In this document: positions 32,648 through 42,813 of the stretch, in pieces
Numbering within the stretch: position 1 is the stretch's first letter
Layout of the letters: each line of letters begins with the position of its first letter
Assembly: GCA_018398585.1 (NCBI GenBank)
Contig: JAGTTD010000020.1
Coordinates: 19,750,350-19,814,349, forward strand
DNA length: 64,000 nt
Reading direction: 5' to 3'
From: Simmondsia chinensis
Lineage: Eukaryota > Streptophyta > Magnoliopsida > Caryophyllales > Simmondsiaceae
Translations under genes and position numbers: made by a program
The notes under the pieces: generated by a model
The model's database searches: none
What the model saw: only the letters and a program-made list of their open reading frames with translations
Told to the model about the DNA's origin: nothing

Positions 32648-35600
32648 ATGGCCTCAGCTAAACATGACATCGAGAAATTCACGGGTAGAAACGATTTTGA
32701 GCTATGGAAAGTCAAGGTACAAGCACTGCTTATGGCCCTTGGCGTTAGTTCTGCACTTCTGGAAGATAACGATCTTCCAGAAGGTCTCAAACCGTCAGAC
32801 AAGGCTAATATGGATAAAGTAGCTCACGGTAATATCTTACTTTGTTTAAGCAACACAGTTCTAACTAAAGTGTCATCTGAAAAAAGTGCCTTAGATGTCT
32901 GGAAAAAGTTAGAACAACTATATGCCTCTAAATCCCTCTCTAATCGAGTATATTACATGGAAAGATTTTACTGTTTTAGAATGGACGAGAACAAAAACAT
33001 AGAGGACAATTTAGATGAATTCTATAGAGTATTATCAGACTTGGACACTCTAAAAGTAGAAATAACTGACGAGACTCAGGCTATAATACTTTTAGGATCA
33101 TTCCCTAAATACCTAAGTTCTCTAAAAGAAACTCTAAGATACGGCAGAAAGACCATATCACTAACAGAGGTAGAGGACGCCCTAAGATCTAAAACAGTAG
33201 AACTAAAGAAAGAGGGAAAATACTATCCTAGTAATAGTGGCAATCGCGGTGAAAGCTTAAACATACGAGGTAGAACTAAAACAAAAGACAACTATAAAAG
33301 AAGAGGTAGGAACCACTCAAGATCCAGGTCTAGGGGTAGAAAAGATCTGTCTCATGTAAAATGCTATGAATGTGGTAAATTCGGCCACTATAGGAGCATT
33401 TGTCCTGAAAACAAGAACCAAGCTAGGGCTGATTACACTGTAGAAAATCATGAATGTGGAGAAGTATTGATTGCATCTACTGATTTCACTTACCATGAGT
33501 GGGTACTTGATTCTGGATGCAGTTTTCACATGACGTTTGACAAGTCCTATTTTACTGATTATGTGTCTGTAAATAGTGGAAAGGTCATGTTAGGAAATGA
33601 CCATGCATGCAAGGTGGTAGGTGTCGGAACAGTTAGGGTTAGAATGTCGGATGGCACTATCTTTACCCTAGAGGGAGTTAGACATGTACCAGAACTCAAA
33701 AGAAACCTGATATCCTTAGGACAACTTGATCTAAGTGGACTGACCCTAAAGGCCTGTAGGGGAGAGATGAAAGTCCTGCGAGGTGTCCTTGTTGTAATCA
33801 AGGGAGAGATCAAGAATGGATTATATGTCCTTAAGGGAGAGGTAGTTTCTGGGGAGGGAAACATGTCCAAGATCGACCCTAAGGACACGACCAACCTATG
33901 GCATAGGAGGTTAGGACACATATCCGAGAGAGGACTAATAGAGCTCCAAAAACAGGGTTGTTTTGGTGCTGATTCTGTGACAAAACTTGATTTCTGTGAT
34001 CATTGCATCTATGGTAAGCATCATAGGATTGCATTTAGTGTAGGCTCGCATACTACCCATGGCATTGTTGATTACGTTCACACTGATCTATGGGGACCCT
34101 CAAGGGTTCCCACAATGGGTGGAGCCCATTATTTCCTGTCCATAGTAGATGATTTCTCAAGAAAAGTATGGGTGTTTCTACTTAAAAATAAAAACGATGC
34201 ATATGATACTTTTGTTAAGTGGAAAACGTTAACTGAGAATCAAACAGGAAAGAAACTGAAAGTATTAAGAACTGACAACGGTCTAGAATTTGTGAACTCT
34301 GAATTTGACAAGCTTTGTGATGATAATGGTATAAAACGACATAAAACTGTAAGAGGAACCCCTCAACAAAATGGTGTAGCCGAACGCATGAACCGGACCC
34401 TACTAGATAGAGTAAGGTGTATGTTGTTTTCAGCCGGGTTATCAAAACAATTTTGGGGTGAGGCTGTTAACACAGCCGCATACCTAATTAATAGGTCACC
34501 CAACTCTGTTTTGAAAATGAAAACACCCGAGAATGTTTGGAGCGGAAAGAACGCTAACTATGATAACCTAAGAGTATTTGGGTGCTCAGCTTTTGCACAC
34601 CAACGAGAGGGTAAATTGGAACCTAGGGCTGTAAAAGGCATATTTCTAGGCTATCCTTCAGGCGTAAAGGGTTTTAGACTAGGCATGAAAGAGGGAAACA
34701 GAACTATAACAATAATTAGTAGGGATGTCATCTTCAACGAAGATGAGATGCCCTATATTAAACAACAATCGAGCAATAGTTCAAATGTTAGGGAATTCGA
34801 CCCAGACTACTACGAATTTGAAGTTAACCCACCTAGTCCTCTAAACCTGAGAAAAGAACCTGAAGATGACCTAGATAACTTCGAAAATATTGATAGAAAT
34901 GCTGCTGTAACAGTGCCTAATAGAGCTGAAATTGAACCTAATGTACCTGAAAATGATGTTCAGGACCTGGAAACCTATCAATTGGCTAGGGATAGAGTTA
35001 GGAGAGAATCTAGAGCCCCTGAAAAATATGGATATGCTGAGTGTATAGCTTATGCATTAAACACAGCTTTAGATTACGTAGAAACCGAGCCATTGTCCTA
35101 CACTCAAGCAATCAACAGCAAGCATTCAGCCGAGTGGCTGAATGCTATGACAGTTGAAATGGAGAGCTTGAGGAAGAACAATACTTGGGTCTTGATTCCC
35201 AAGCCCAAGGGTAGAAAAATCATAGGTTCAAAGTGGATCTTTAGAGTTAAAGAACCCGATACTCCTGAAGGTTTGCCCCGGTTTAAGGCTAGACTAGTTG
35301 CCAAAGGTTTTTCACAAAAAGAGGGGGTAGACTATAATGAAATTTTTAGTCCTGTCGTAAAACATACCACTATTCGTGTTATTATGTGCTTGATTGCCTT
35401 CTATGACATGTCTCTACATCAGATGGATGTTACTACTGCATTTTTGCATGGAGAGCTTGAGGAAGAGATCCTCATCTCCCAACCCGAGGGGTTTATTGAA
35501 CCCGAGCAGTCTGAGCATGTTTGTTTGCTGAAAAAATCGCTGTATGGGCTGAAACAGTCACCCAGACAGTGGTATAAGAGGTTTCATGCATTCATGGTAG

Positions 35601-36661
35601 ATAATGGTTTTAGTAGGACTGTTCATGACTCATGCTTGTACTATAAAGACATTGACTGTTCTGATGCTATTTTTCTGCTAATATATGTGGATGATATGTT
35701 ATTAGCTAGCAAGTCCCTAAAGCAGATTTCTGACTTGAAATCTCGGTTAAACGGCTCGTTTGATATGAAAGACTTAGGGGAAGCTAAAAGGATATTAGGT
35801 ATTGATATCATCAGGAACAGGTCTAAAGGAACAGTACATTTAAGTCAAAGTCATTATCTTAACAAGGTTTTGAAAAGATTTAATATGTTCGAGTCAAAAC
35901 CAGTGAAACAACCTTTAGCATCGCAGTATCAATTCTCAGCAAGTCAATGCCCTAATACTGAGCAAGAAAAGTTTAAAATGAGCACAATACCGTATGCTAA
36001 CGCCATAGGATCATTAATGTACGCAATGACCTGTACTAGACCGGACTTAGCATTCCCCATGAGTATATTGTCACGCTATATGTCAAATCCCGGTAAGGTA
36101 CATTGGGATGGTGTTAAATGGCTGCTAAGATATGTAAAAGGGTCAATTGATTTGGGTTTAACATTTGGTAGAGACCAAAATGAACTAAGATTGACTGGTT
36201 TCGTAGATTCCGATTTTGCCGGTGATCTAGATAGGAGACGATCTACGTCAGCCTATGTTTTCACTTTAACGGGTGGAGCTATTAGTTGGAGGTCAAAGTT
36301 ACAGACTTTAACCTCTTTATCTACTACCGAGTCAGAGCTCCTAGCAATATCGGATGCCGTTAAGGAAGCCATATGGCTGAACGGCTTGTTAAATGAGTTA
36401 AAACTAAACCTAGGGTCACCCAAAATCTACTCCAATAGTCAATCTGCCATTGCCCTTTGTAAGAACCCAGTTTTCCATGATAGAACGAAACACTTAGCAG
36501 TCAGGCGGTATTTTATCATGGATAACATAGAAGAAAATCAGATTGATCTGCTGAAAATTTGTACCGAGGATAACCTCGCTGACATGGGGACTAAAGGTCT
36601 TCCGTTGGAGAAGTTTACACGTTTTGTTGAACTTCTTCAAATGGAATGGAACCCAGGGTGA
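32648..36661 (+). CDS. Intact Copia Gag-Pol polyprotein, 1337 aa
   Basis: One frame from ATG (preceded by an A-rich run) to TGA encodes all Copia domains. Gag (about 1-230) begins with IEKFTGRNDFELWKVKV, close to the Tnt1/Tork type. The zinc knuckle CYECGKFGHYRSIC is at 239-252. Aspartic protease DSG is at 288. Then come the pre-integrase motif LWHRRLGH with CDHC, and the integrase core with VHTDLWGP, LRTDNGLEF and TPQQNGVAERMNR (DD35E). RT follows with the active site YVDD at 1013-1016, then RNase H with FVDSDFAGD (about 1185-1193) and STTESE. In RNase H the usual YCDxQSA reads YSNSQSA, giving Asn at 1263 where an acidic catalytic residue is normally found; the later KHID is KHLA. It is otherwise complete, with no stops or frameshifts. 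RNase H activity is doubtful. Confidence 0.96.
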   Translation: MASAKHDIEKFTGRNDFELWKVKVQALLMALGVSSALLEDNDLPEGLKPSDKANMDKVAHGNILLCLSNTVLTKVSSEKSALDVWKKLEQLYASKSLSNRVYYMERFYCFRMDENKNIEDNLDEFYRVLSDLDTLKVEITDETQAIILLGSFPKYLSSLKETLRYGRKTISLTEVEDALRSKTVELKKEGKYYPSNSGNRGESLNIRGRTKTKDNYKRRGRNHSRSRSRGRKDLSHVKCYECGKFGHYRSICPENKNQARADYTVENHECGEVLIASTDFTYHEWVLDSGCSFHMTFDKSYFTDYVSVNSGKVMLGNDHACKVVGVGTVRVRMSDGTIFTLEGVRHVPELKRNLISLGQLDLSGLTLKACRGEMKVLRGVLVVIKGEIKNGLYVLKGEVVSGEGNMSKIDPKDTTNLWHRRLGHISERGLIELQKQGCFGADSVTKLDFCDHCIYGKHHRIAFSVGSHTTHGIVDYVHTDLWGPSRVPTMGGAHYFLSIVDDFSRKVWVFLLKNKNDAYDTFVKWKTLTENQTGKKLKVLRTDNGLEFVNSEFDKLCDDNGIKRHKTVRGTPQQNGVAERMNRTLLDRVRCMLFSAGLSKQFWGEAVNTAAYLINRSPNSVLKMKTPENVWSGKNANYDNLRVFGCSAFAHQREGKLEPRAVKGIFLGYPSGVKGFRLGMKEGNRTITIISRDVIFNEDEMPYIKQQSSNSSNVREFDPDYYEFEVNPPSPLNLRKEPEDDLDNFENIDRNAAVTVPNRAEIEPNVPENDVQDLETYQLARDRVRRESRAPEKYGYAECIAYALNTALDYVETEPLSYTQAINSKHSAEWLNAMTVEMESLRKNNTWVLIPKPKGRKIIGSKWIFRVKEPDTPEGLPRFKARLVAKGFSQKEGVDYNEIFSPVVKHTTIRVIMCLIAFYDMSLHQMDVTTAFLHGELEEEILISQPEGFIEPEQSEHVCLLKKSLYGLKQSPRQWYKRFHAFMVDNGFSRTVHDSCLYYKDIDCSDAIFLLIYVDDMLLASKSLKQISDLKSRLNGSFDMKDLGEAKRILGIDIIRNRSKGTVHLSQSHYLNKVLKRFNMFESKPVKQPLASQYQFSASQCPNTEQEKFKMSTIPYANAIGSLMYAMTCTRPDLAFPMSILSRYMSNPGKVHWDGVKWLLRYVKGSIDLGLTFGRDQNELRLTGFVDSDFAGDLDRRRSTSAYVFTLTGGAISWRSKLQTLTSLSTTESELLAISDAVKEAIWLNGLLNELKLNLGSPKIYSNSQSAIALCKNPVFHDRTKHLAVRRYFIMDNIEENQIDLLKICTEDNLADMGTKGLPLEKFTRFVELLQMEWNPG

Positions 36662-36695
36662 TACTGGATGTAAAATTGTTAGTCATATACTTACC

Positions 36696-36704
36696 AAGGT
36701 GGAG
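36696..36704 (+). other. Polypurine tract
   Basis: AAGGTGGAG immediately before the 3' LTR, the plus-strand priming site of reverse transcription. Confidence 0.7.
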
Positions 36705-36706
36705 TT

Positions 36707-37841
36707 TGTTATTGTTGGTAAATAATATGACGTAGTTCGAGTAAAAGAAAAATAATTAAAATAAGGGAGGACAAAAACGTAGCATTTTTTAGTTTGAAGT
36801 AATTCTTTGAATTCTATTTTTGGGGCAATGTCTGAATTGCCCCTCACTTGTGAAATTAATTACTTGTTTGTATGAGATGCCCAGCTGCCCGGATGTACTA
36901 TTTCCTGCCCGAACAGTGCTGCCCGCTCTGATCCAAATTGTACTGGCTGCCCGGTTTGGGCTGCCCATGCTGCCCGAACAGTACTCCTGCCCGGATCCCT
37001 TTTGTTTTGGTGTACAGCTGGCTTGCTTTTCCTTTTCATCCTCATCTCTCTCTCCCTGAACCAGAAACCCGTTAGGGTTTTCTTGAGAGGCTCTTCCAGA
37101 AGGTTCTGTTGCTTCATCCCGGCCGTTCGAGCCTCGACACGCGTCACAAGATCCGGGGCCCTCGATATATGAACCGTGTGTAAGTTCTCGACCGTCCGAT
37201 TGTTGCGTAAGTTAAAGGCTGTGATGAGCTTTAGGGTTTTTTGCTTAGGTCGTAGCTTGGGGGTATTTAATGCTGAGTTGGTTGAGTTGTAGAGGTAACG
37301 AAAATCAGTTTTTTCTTCTCCTCTCCCCTTCTCTCTCTGGCGATTTTTTACCCTTGAAGGCTCCCTTGAAACCCTAATCCTAAAAACGAATCTCTGAGCC
37401 ATAATACACTTAGGTTCCAACCTCGTGAGCCTCGGATCGAAGTGTAATCGTGTTCGTTGAGCTCCGTTCGTGCTATTGGAGTTCCGTTGCTGGCCAGAAG
37501 CTTTGTTCGTGTTCCGGTGGAGGTCCGGTCGTGGAGTTCTTGAAGTGTTCTTGAGCCTTACTCGTGGTGTGAGCGACTTGCTTGCAATTTCGGTAAAATC
37601 TAGTTCACAAGGGGAGGTATACTTCTAAACCTACTAGATTCGGTTGTTCTCTTGAGTCTTGTGTTGTATTTGAGGTTTATGAAGTGATTTGTGTTGTAAT
37701 TAGTCTAGGTCTAGTTTAAGTTGGTTCTTGTGGGGCAAGATCTGAGATCTTGAAATTATTGCTGTGTGTTATCTTTGTGTGTCTTGTTTGAGAAGTTTAT
37801 CTGAGTCATTTTGTGTAAGTTTTGAATAATTACACATAACA
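36707..37841 (+). repeat. Copia 3' LTR
   Basis: 1135 bp, almost identical to 31464-32597. Confidence 0.97.
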
Positions 37842-37846
37842 TCATG

Positions 37847-37996
37847 TAATTAACGAGCTTAGGATTCCTTTTACAAGTGCTAGATTAGACTCTTCATTTT
37901 TCCTTAGAATTTGTATAAGTAAGAGGTTTTTTTTAATGAGAAGACATCCAATTCTCATCATATTGTTCCAAGTATTTTTCATTTTAGTTTTCTTCA
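37847..37996 (+). mobile_element. Solo LTR, right part
   Basis: Continues the LTR begun at 31263-31463 and ends TTTTCTTCA, followed by the GCCAT duplication at 37997-38001. Without the Copia insertion the solo LTR is ~351 bp; the related LTR at 60530-60877 is 348 bp. Confidence 0.88.
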
Positions 37997-38001
37997 GCCA
38001 T

Positions 38002-38470
38002 CTCATTTTTCTTATTTCACAGCTCCATTTTTCTCATTGCTTTTTGTTGAAGGTTGGCCCATTTGGGGTTTATAGAGGCAGATTATCAGCATATACAAAT
38101 AGAGCCTTAGCTTTGGGAAGGAAAATCTTATCTGCCCATCCAAATAGAGCCAAAAATCTCATAGATCTAATAACTCCATGACAAACAGCATATTAATAGT
38201 GCAATTAGGGAGATCCCTACTGTAGTCCAAACTGTTCGTATGGACGATCAGATTTTGGCACTGTATCTCCAAAGATCACGAGATGAAGTGGAACCTCTGA
38301 ACATGAAATATATTCAGAAAAGCCATCACAGAAAGAAGGAATTTTTTTCCAAAGTTCAAACTTTTTATCCAATATTCACAATTAGGCATTTTGATATCAT
38401 GCAATATCGCTCACTGGATACCATAAAAACTGAAGTGGAACCTCCAAACTTGATATAGATTATGCTATAA
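38002..38470. other. CACTA-like element interior, right side
   Basis: No gene recognised. The plus-strand frames at 37936-38181 and 38240-38458 have no domain. Confidence 0.4.
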
Positions 38471-38960
38471 TGAGAGGAAACTGCGATTTAAAATAAAAAC
38501 TTACACAATCAACACCCAAAACCATGAAAACTGAAGTAGAACCTCATCTAAATTAAGAGAAAATTACGATTTAGAACAAAAACTTGCACAATCAACACCG
38601 GAGACCACGAGAACTCACAGAAAACTGAAGTGGAACCTCTGATTTTGACCTAGATTAAGCTAGCATAAGAGAAAACTGCAATTTAGAACAAAAACTTACA
38701 CAATCAACACTGGAAACCACAAAAATTGAAGTGAAACCTCGGATTTTGACCTAGATTAAGCTAAAATAAGAGAAAATAGCGATTGGCGAGAGCCCTTGGT
38801 GGCACTGGGCTTGTCGTTGTTGCGATTTAAAACAAAAACTTACACAATCAACACCAGAGACCACAAAAACTCACCAAAGCTGAAGTAAAACCTCCGATTT
38901 GACATAGAATGACAAAAATGAAGCTAAAATGAGAGAAAATCGCAATCTACAAAAAAAAAC
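38471..38960. repeat. Tandem repeats of about 100 bp
   Basis: Five diverged units starting GAGAAAACTGCGATTTAAA (38471, 38560, 38668, 38769, 38932), each followed by CAAAAACTTACACAATCAAC and a GAAGTGGAACCTC-type segment. The fourth unit is split by a SINE scrap at 38785-38821. Confidence 0.75.
38785..38821 (+). mobile_element. 37-bp 5'-truncated SINE insertion, TSD GCGATT
   Basis: GGCGAGAGCCCTTGGTGGCA, then CTGGGCTTGTCGTTGTT is the extreme 3' end of the tail-module SINE family. It interrupts a tandem repeat unit and is flanked by GCGATT at 38779-38784 and 38822-38827. Neighbouring repeat units supply the empty site. Confidence 0.8.
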
Positions 38961-39183
38961 TTACAGATGATGTCGAGCAGCAGCGAGAAGCGAAGCATTA
39001 GATGATGTTTTCTCTATTTACCTAAAACTAAAGTCGCAGGTAATGTGAAGAGGGAAGTCGAGCAAAGCGAGAGGTGATGTGAGGAATGAGCAAAGTGAAG
39101 TGGAGGGAATTGAGAGAAATGAGCGGGAAGGCGGTAAGTCCAAAAGAAACCCTAATAAGTGATGTGAGGAATCATCTAATGCG

Positions 39184-40131
39184 GTAAGACATTTCGCCTT
39201 ATTACTTAAATTCTAGTAAAGATCTGCTAAGGCAATAAATTATGCGCCATTAAATATTTTAAAGCCAAATATAATATGAAAAAATTATGGCGCCTTATTA
39301 GATTTACTGTAAAACTAAAATTATGAAGGTTTAATTAGACGCATAATTTTTGCCTTATTGTATAAAATTCTAGTAAGGTCTATTAAGGATATAAATTATG
39401 TCGTATTAAGCTTTTTAAACATAAATGTAATAAAGCAAACTATAAGGCCTTATTAGGGTTACTGTACAACTAAAGTTTAGAAAGTTTAATAAAGCGCATA
39501 AATTTTTAATATACTTAAAATTCTAGTAGGATCTAATAAGGCAATAAATTATGATGTCTTAAACTTGTTAAACTTATATGTAATACAGCAAAATAGAGCG
39601 CCTAATTAGACTTACTGTACAACTAAAGTTTGGAAAGCTCAATAAAATGCTTTTTTTTTTTTCTTATACTTAAAATTCTAGTAGGATCTAATAAGGCGAT
39701 AAATTATGCTGTCTTAAGCTTGTTAAACCTATATGTAATACAACAAAATAGAGCGCCTAATTAGGCTTACTGTAAAACTAAAGTTTGGAAAACTTAATAA
39801 TGCGCATAATTTTGCCTTATTACTTAAAATTCTAGTACGATATAATAAGGCATTAAACATTGCAGTATTAAACTTGTAAAACCTATATATAATATGGCAA
39901 AATAGAGCGCCTTATCAGACTTAAAATTAAGAAGGCTTATGTGGCGTATACTTTTGCCTTAGTACTTATATTATAGTAAGATCTAATAAGTCATTAAATT
40001 ATGTCATATTAAGCCTATGGTTCCTGCTCTAATGCGGCAAATTTTGGTGCCTAATTAGGTTTATAGTGGTGATTAATATGAAACCTTATTGTGGCTTATT
40101 AGTTTGCCGTAATAATTGAATTCTACTAAAG
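39184..40131. repeat. Right subterminal tandem repeats, ~150-bp period
   Basis: Six to seven units marked by AAAATTCTAGTAGGATCTAA-type starts at about 39208, 39365, 39516, 39672, 39824, 39968 and 40118. Each contains ATAAGGC, AAACCTATATGTAATA and GAGCGCCTAATTAG motifs. Confidence 0.75.
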
Positions 40132-40140
40132 TTTAATACG

Positions 40141-41405
40141 AGTCGGTTCCGGAAATAATGCTAAAAATTAAAAAAATAAAAAAAATAATGCTGGAAAAGA
40201 AATAATTCCAAATCTACTGTTGAACCGCGTTTACAAAATGCGGTTCTATTAAAACGCGTTAATAAAAAGCATTTCATATGAAATAAAACCGGGTCTCGTT
40301 TTACCTTAATAAAAACCACATCTTAATAACGCAGTTTATTTAACGATAAACCGCGTCTTGGTAACGCGGTTTATTTACAAAAACCGCGTTATTAAGACGC
40401 GGTTTATTACTAAGAGAACCGCGTCATATAAACACGGTTTAATATGGTAAACCGAAGGAATCGAGCCGAGCTCATTATCGAGCCCAATCGAGTTTAATAT
40501 TAACGAGCCGAGCTTTATAAGTTATTATCGAGCCATTATCGTAGTATTTTTGAACCAATACCAATTGCTATCGAGCTCATAACGAGCCCTTAACGAGCTC
40601 GTATCGAGCCCCTTAACGAGCTCGTATTGAGCCCTTTAACGAGCTCTTGTCGAGCCCTTACTAAACTGTTCGTGAACATTAGCGAGCCGAGCACCCCCTG
40701 TTCGAACTCGACTCGTTAAGCTTATCAAGCCTGCTTGAACTCGGCTCGTTAAGCTCTCGAGCTCTCCTAATGAGCACAAACGAGCCCTAATCGATTTTGA
40801 ACACGAGTAGTTCATTAAACGCTCAGTTCGTTTACACCTCTACTCACCGCCGGTCATGTCGTCCGCCGCCGCCCTTCTTCTGCTTTATATGCCGGAGATC
40901 TTTAAATATCATTGTCGTAGCTATTTGATCACTACTGAATTAATAGCCTTTTATTGATAACTTTTTCTGATTTCTTACCACCACCACTTATAATGTTGGA
41001 GCTTCATTGAGAGGAACATGGGATCAATGTGACGATCATCACGAATTGCGGCATAATGGCGACTATAAGCGATGAAAACGGGGTTTATGTGTACTGCGGG
41101 TAAACCGCGTTTATTAAACGCGGTTTAGGGTTAAAACCGGGTTATGGGAACGGGGTTTAGGGTTAAAACCGTGTTATGGGAAAGCGGTTAATTCTGATAT
41201 GACCGTGTTTTCGGAATGCGTTTTACATTGACATGAAACGTGTGTTATAGACGCGGTTTTTTATTATTTAAAACGTGTTTTATTAACGCGGTTTACTATA
41301 ACCGCATTTTATAAACGCGGTTCAACAGTAGATTTGGAATTATTTTTTTTCCAGCATTATTTTTTTTATTTTTTTATTTTTCAGCATTATTTCCGGAACC
41401 GACTC
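40141..41405. mobile_element. Mutator-like element with AACCGCGTT palindrome arms, TSD GTTTAATAC
   Basis: The first ~105 bp (GAGTCGGTTCCGGAAATAAT onward) are an almost perfect inverted repeat of the last ~105 bp. The 9-bp duplication GTTTAATAC is at 40132-40140 and 41406-41414, as in Mutator-like elements. Inside the terminal repeats both arms (about 40228-40445 and 41085-41335) are made of AAACCGCGT and ACGCGGTTT motifs in alternating orientation. The middle contains a GAGC-rich segment and a short unique stretch. No transposase gene is present. Confidence 0.88.
40445..40845. repeat. GAGC-rich hAT-like insert inside the Mutator-like element
   Basis: Dense repeats of CGAGCC, TAACGAGC and GAGCTCGT, ending CGTTTACACCTCTA. 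The complement TAGAGGTGTAAACG resembles the terminus of common plant hAT-type MITEs with GAGCCGAGC bodies. The left terminus is unclear and no 8-bp duplication was found. Confidence 0.4.
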
Positions 41406-41566
41406 GTTTAATACGGCATTAAAATATGCCGTACTAGGTACTCCTTTGATAACCTAATACAACATTACGTTTTATGCGGTAGTAGATACCCTTGGTATCC
41501 AATTAATACGGCATTTGGAATTATGCTTTATTAATTTTGCTGCATTAAAGTTATTTTCTTGTGTTG

Positions 41567-41801
41567 GTACCTACACATCTGCTATTTACCAGACAACTCT
41601 TTGTTGTGGTTTGTCGGACAAAATAAAGCCAAACACAGATGGAAGAAGAGATTATTTAAAAAAAAAAAAAAAAAAAAGGATGATAAGACATAGTCTTAGA
41701 TTAGCAAGCCAATTTTCAAGATTGCCTTCAAGGGAGGTCTAAGTGACAATAATCCAAAGCACTTGCCAGATATCTTTTAGTATCCTTAATGATATTGTGG
41801 A
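41567..41801. other. Spacer with A run
   Basis: No gene. A run of 19 A residues lies at about 41659-41677. Confidence 0.5.
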
Positions 41802-41806
41802 CCTTC

Positions 41807-42813
41807 TATTGAAAAATAATGAATAACAGTAAGGAAAAGATTTCCAAAAAACCTAACAAAAAAAAAAACCAACGGCAAATTTATTCGGAAATATTGATTG
41901 AAAATTTTCAAATTGTGAATTGTAGAGCAACAAAATTCATTCACAAAATTGTCTTAAGCTCACAAAGTCTGCTTTCGAATTTTACAGTAAAATTAGAACT
42001 GAAATTCAATGTAAATTTACTGAAAAATTCTGATCTAAAATTTTATTGTAAATGTATTTAAAGACAATGAAAGAAAAGAGCCAAGTCAAAACCGGCACTT
42101 ATCTGAAGGTTAAAACCAAAACTGAAGAATGATAGCCATGCCGTGAAATTCACCACTGCCCTAAAATAGTTTATGCCCCCACACCAGTTTAATGGGACTG
42201 AACGGCACTGTGATCCTCAGGGTTAACATGACATCTACCACTATATTGTACTCTAGAGTAGAGGAATAGAATACGTCACGATAAACTCAAAAATTTTAAC
42301 CAGAATGAAGACTGAGGTACACTGATTTTCAGAGAGAGAGAGAATAGAGGTTGAGAGAGTGTGAGAGAGAGAGAGAACAAAATTTTATTCTGTATGTTTT
42401 CTTTCCCCTTTTTGTATTATATCTCACTGGAAAAATTAACCTGGTATTTAAATAAGTAAAGAAATAACTACCCACCTTATAAAATCAGGAGAGATTAAGA
42501 GAAATCTGACACAGAGGGAGAAATATGTACACATTTAGTTGGAAGATCATACTATTTTAGGGAGGAAAAGAAAAATTCAGCTAATATGATACAAAATACA
42601 ACAGCAGTCCCAGTGTTACCGGGGCTCCTGCACAATAAAATATAATATGATACAAAATAACGATAAAATATAATTTTAACAACAGAAAACAATTAAATTC
42701 TAAACATAGATTGGAAAAATTATTGTGCCCGCATCCGAGCCCGATTCGGCACATACAAGTGGTCCAATTTAAACAATTAATTTTTACATCAAAAAATTGA
42801 AGCATATCCAACA
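41807..42813 (-). repeat. Copia 3' LTR
   Basis: Begins TATTGAAAAATAATG, where the partner has TGTTGGAAAAATAATG. Contains a GA-rich stretch at about 42332-42378. Confidence 0.88.

Larger units (their letters stand above)
31464..37841 (+). mobile_element. Complete, young Copia retrotransposon, TSD TCATG
   Basis: 6378 bp with LTRs 31464-32597 (1134 bp) and 36707-37841 (1135 bp), both TGTTATTG to CACATAACA. By eye the LTRs differ by one substitution (AAAGTG versus ACAGTG near 31668 and 36912) and one single-base indel near 31480. TCATG is present at 31459-31463 and 37842-37846. Primer site, one uninterrupted gag-pol frame and purine tract are all in place. The element sits inside a solo LTR, itself inside a CACTA-like element, so it is the youngest event in this stack. 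Confidence 0.97.
28328..41566. mobile_element. CACTA-like (En/Spm) element, non-autonomous, heavily interrupted
   Basis: The left end is CACTAAAAGAAAAT and the complement of the right end (41553-41566) is CAACACAAGAAAAT; both resemble the common plant CACTA terminus CACTACAAGAAAA. Subterminal regions on both sides are arrays of repeats with TAATACGGCA-type units, as usual for this superfamily. A coiled-coil protein relic lies at 29391-29744. No TNP2-type transposase was found. Flanking trinucleotides CTT and GTA do not match, so the target duplication is lost or one border is wrong. A solo LTR, a Copia element, a SINE scrap and a Mutator-like element are inserted in it. Confidence 0.6.

Noticed and set aside
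28325..41569. 3-bp target-site duplication for the CACTA-like element
   Set aside because: Flanking CTT and GTA do not match, so I do not claim a duplication; the element call rests on ends and subterminal repeats only.
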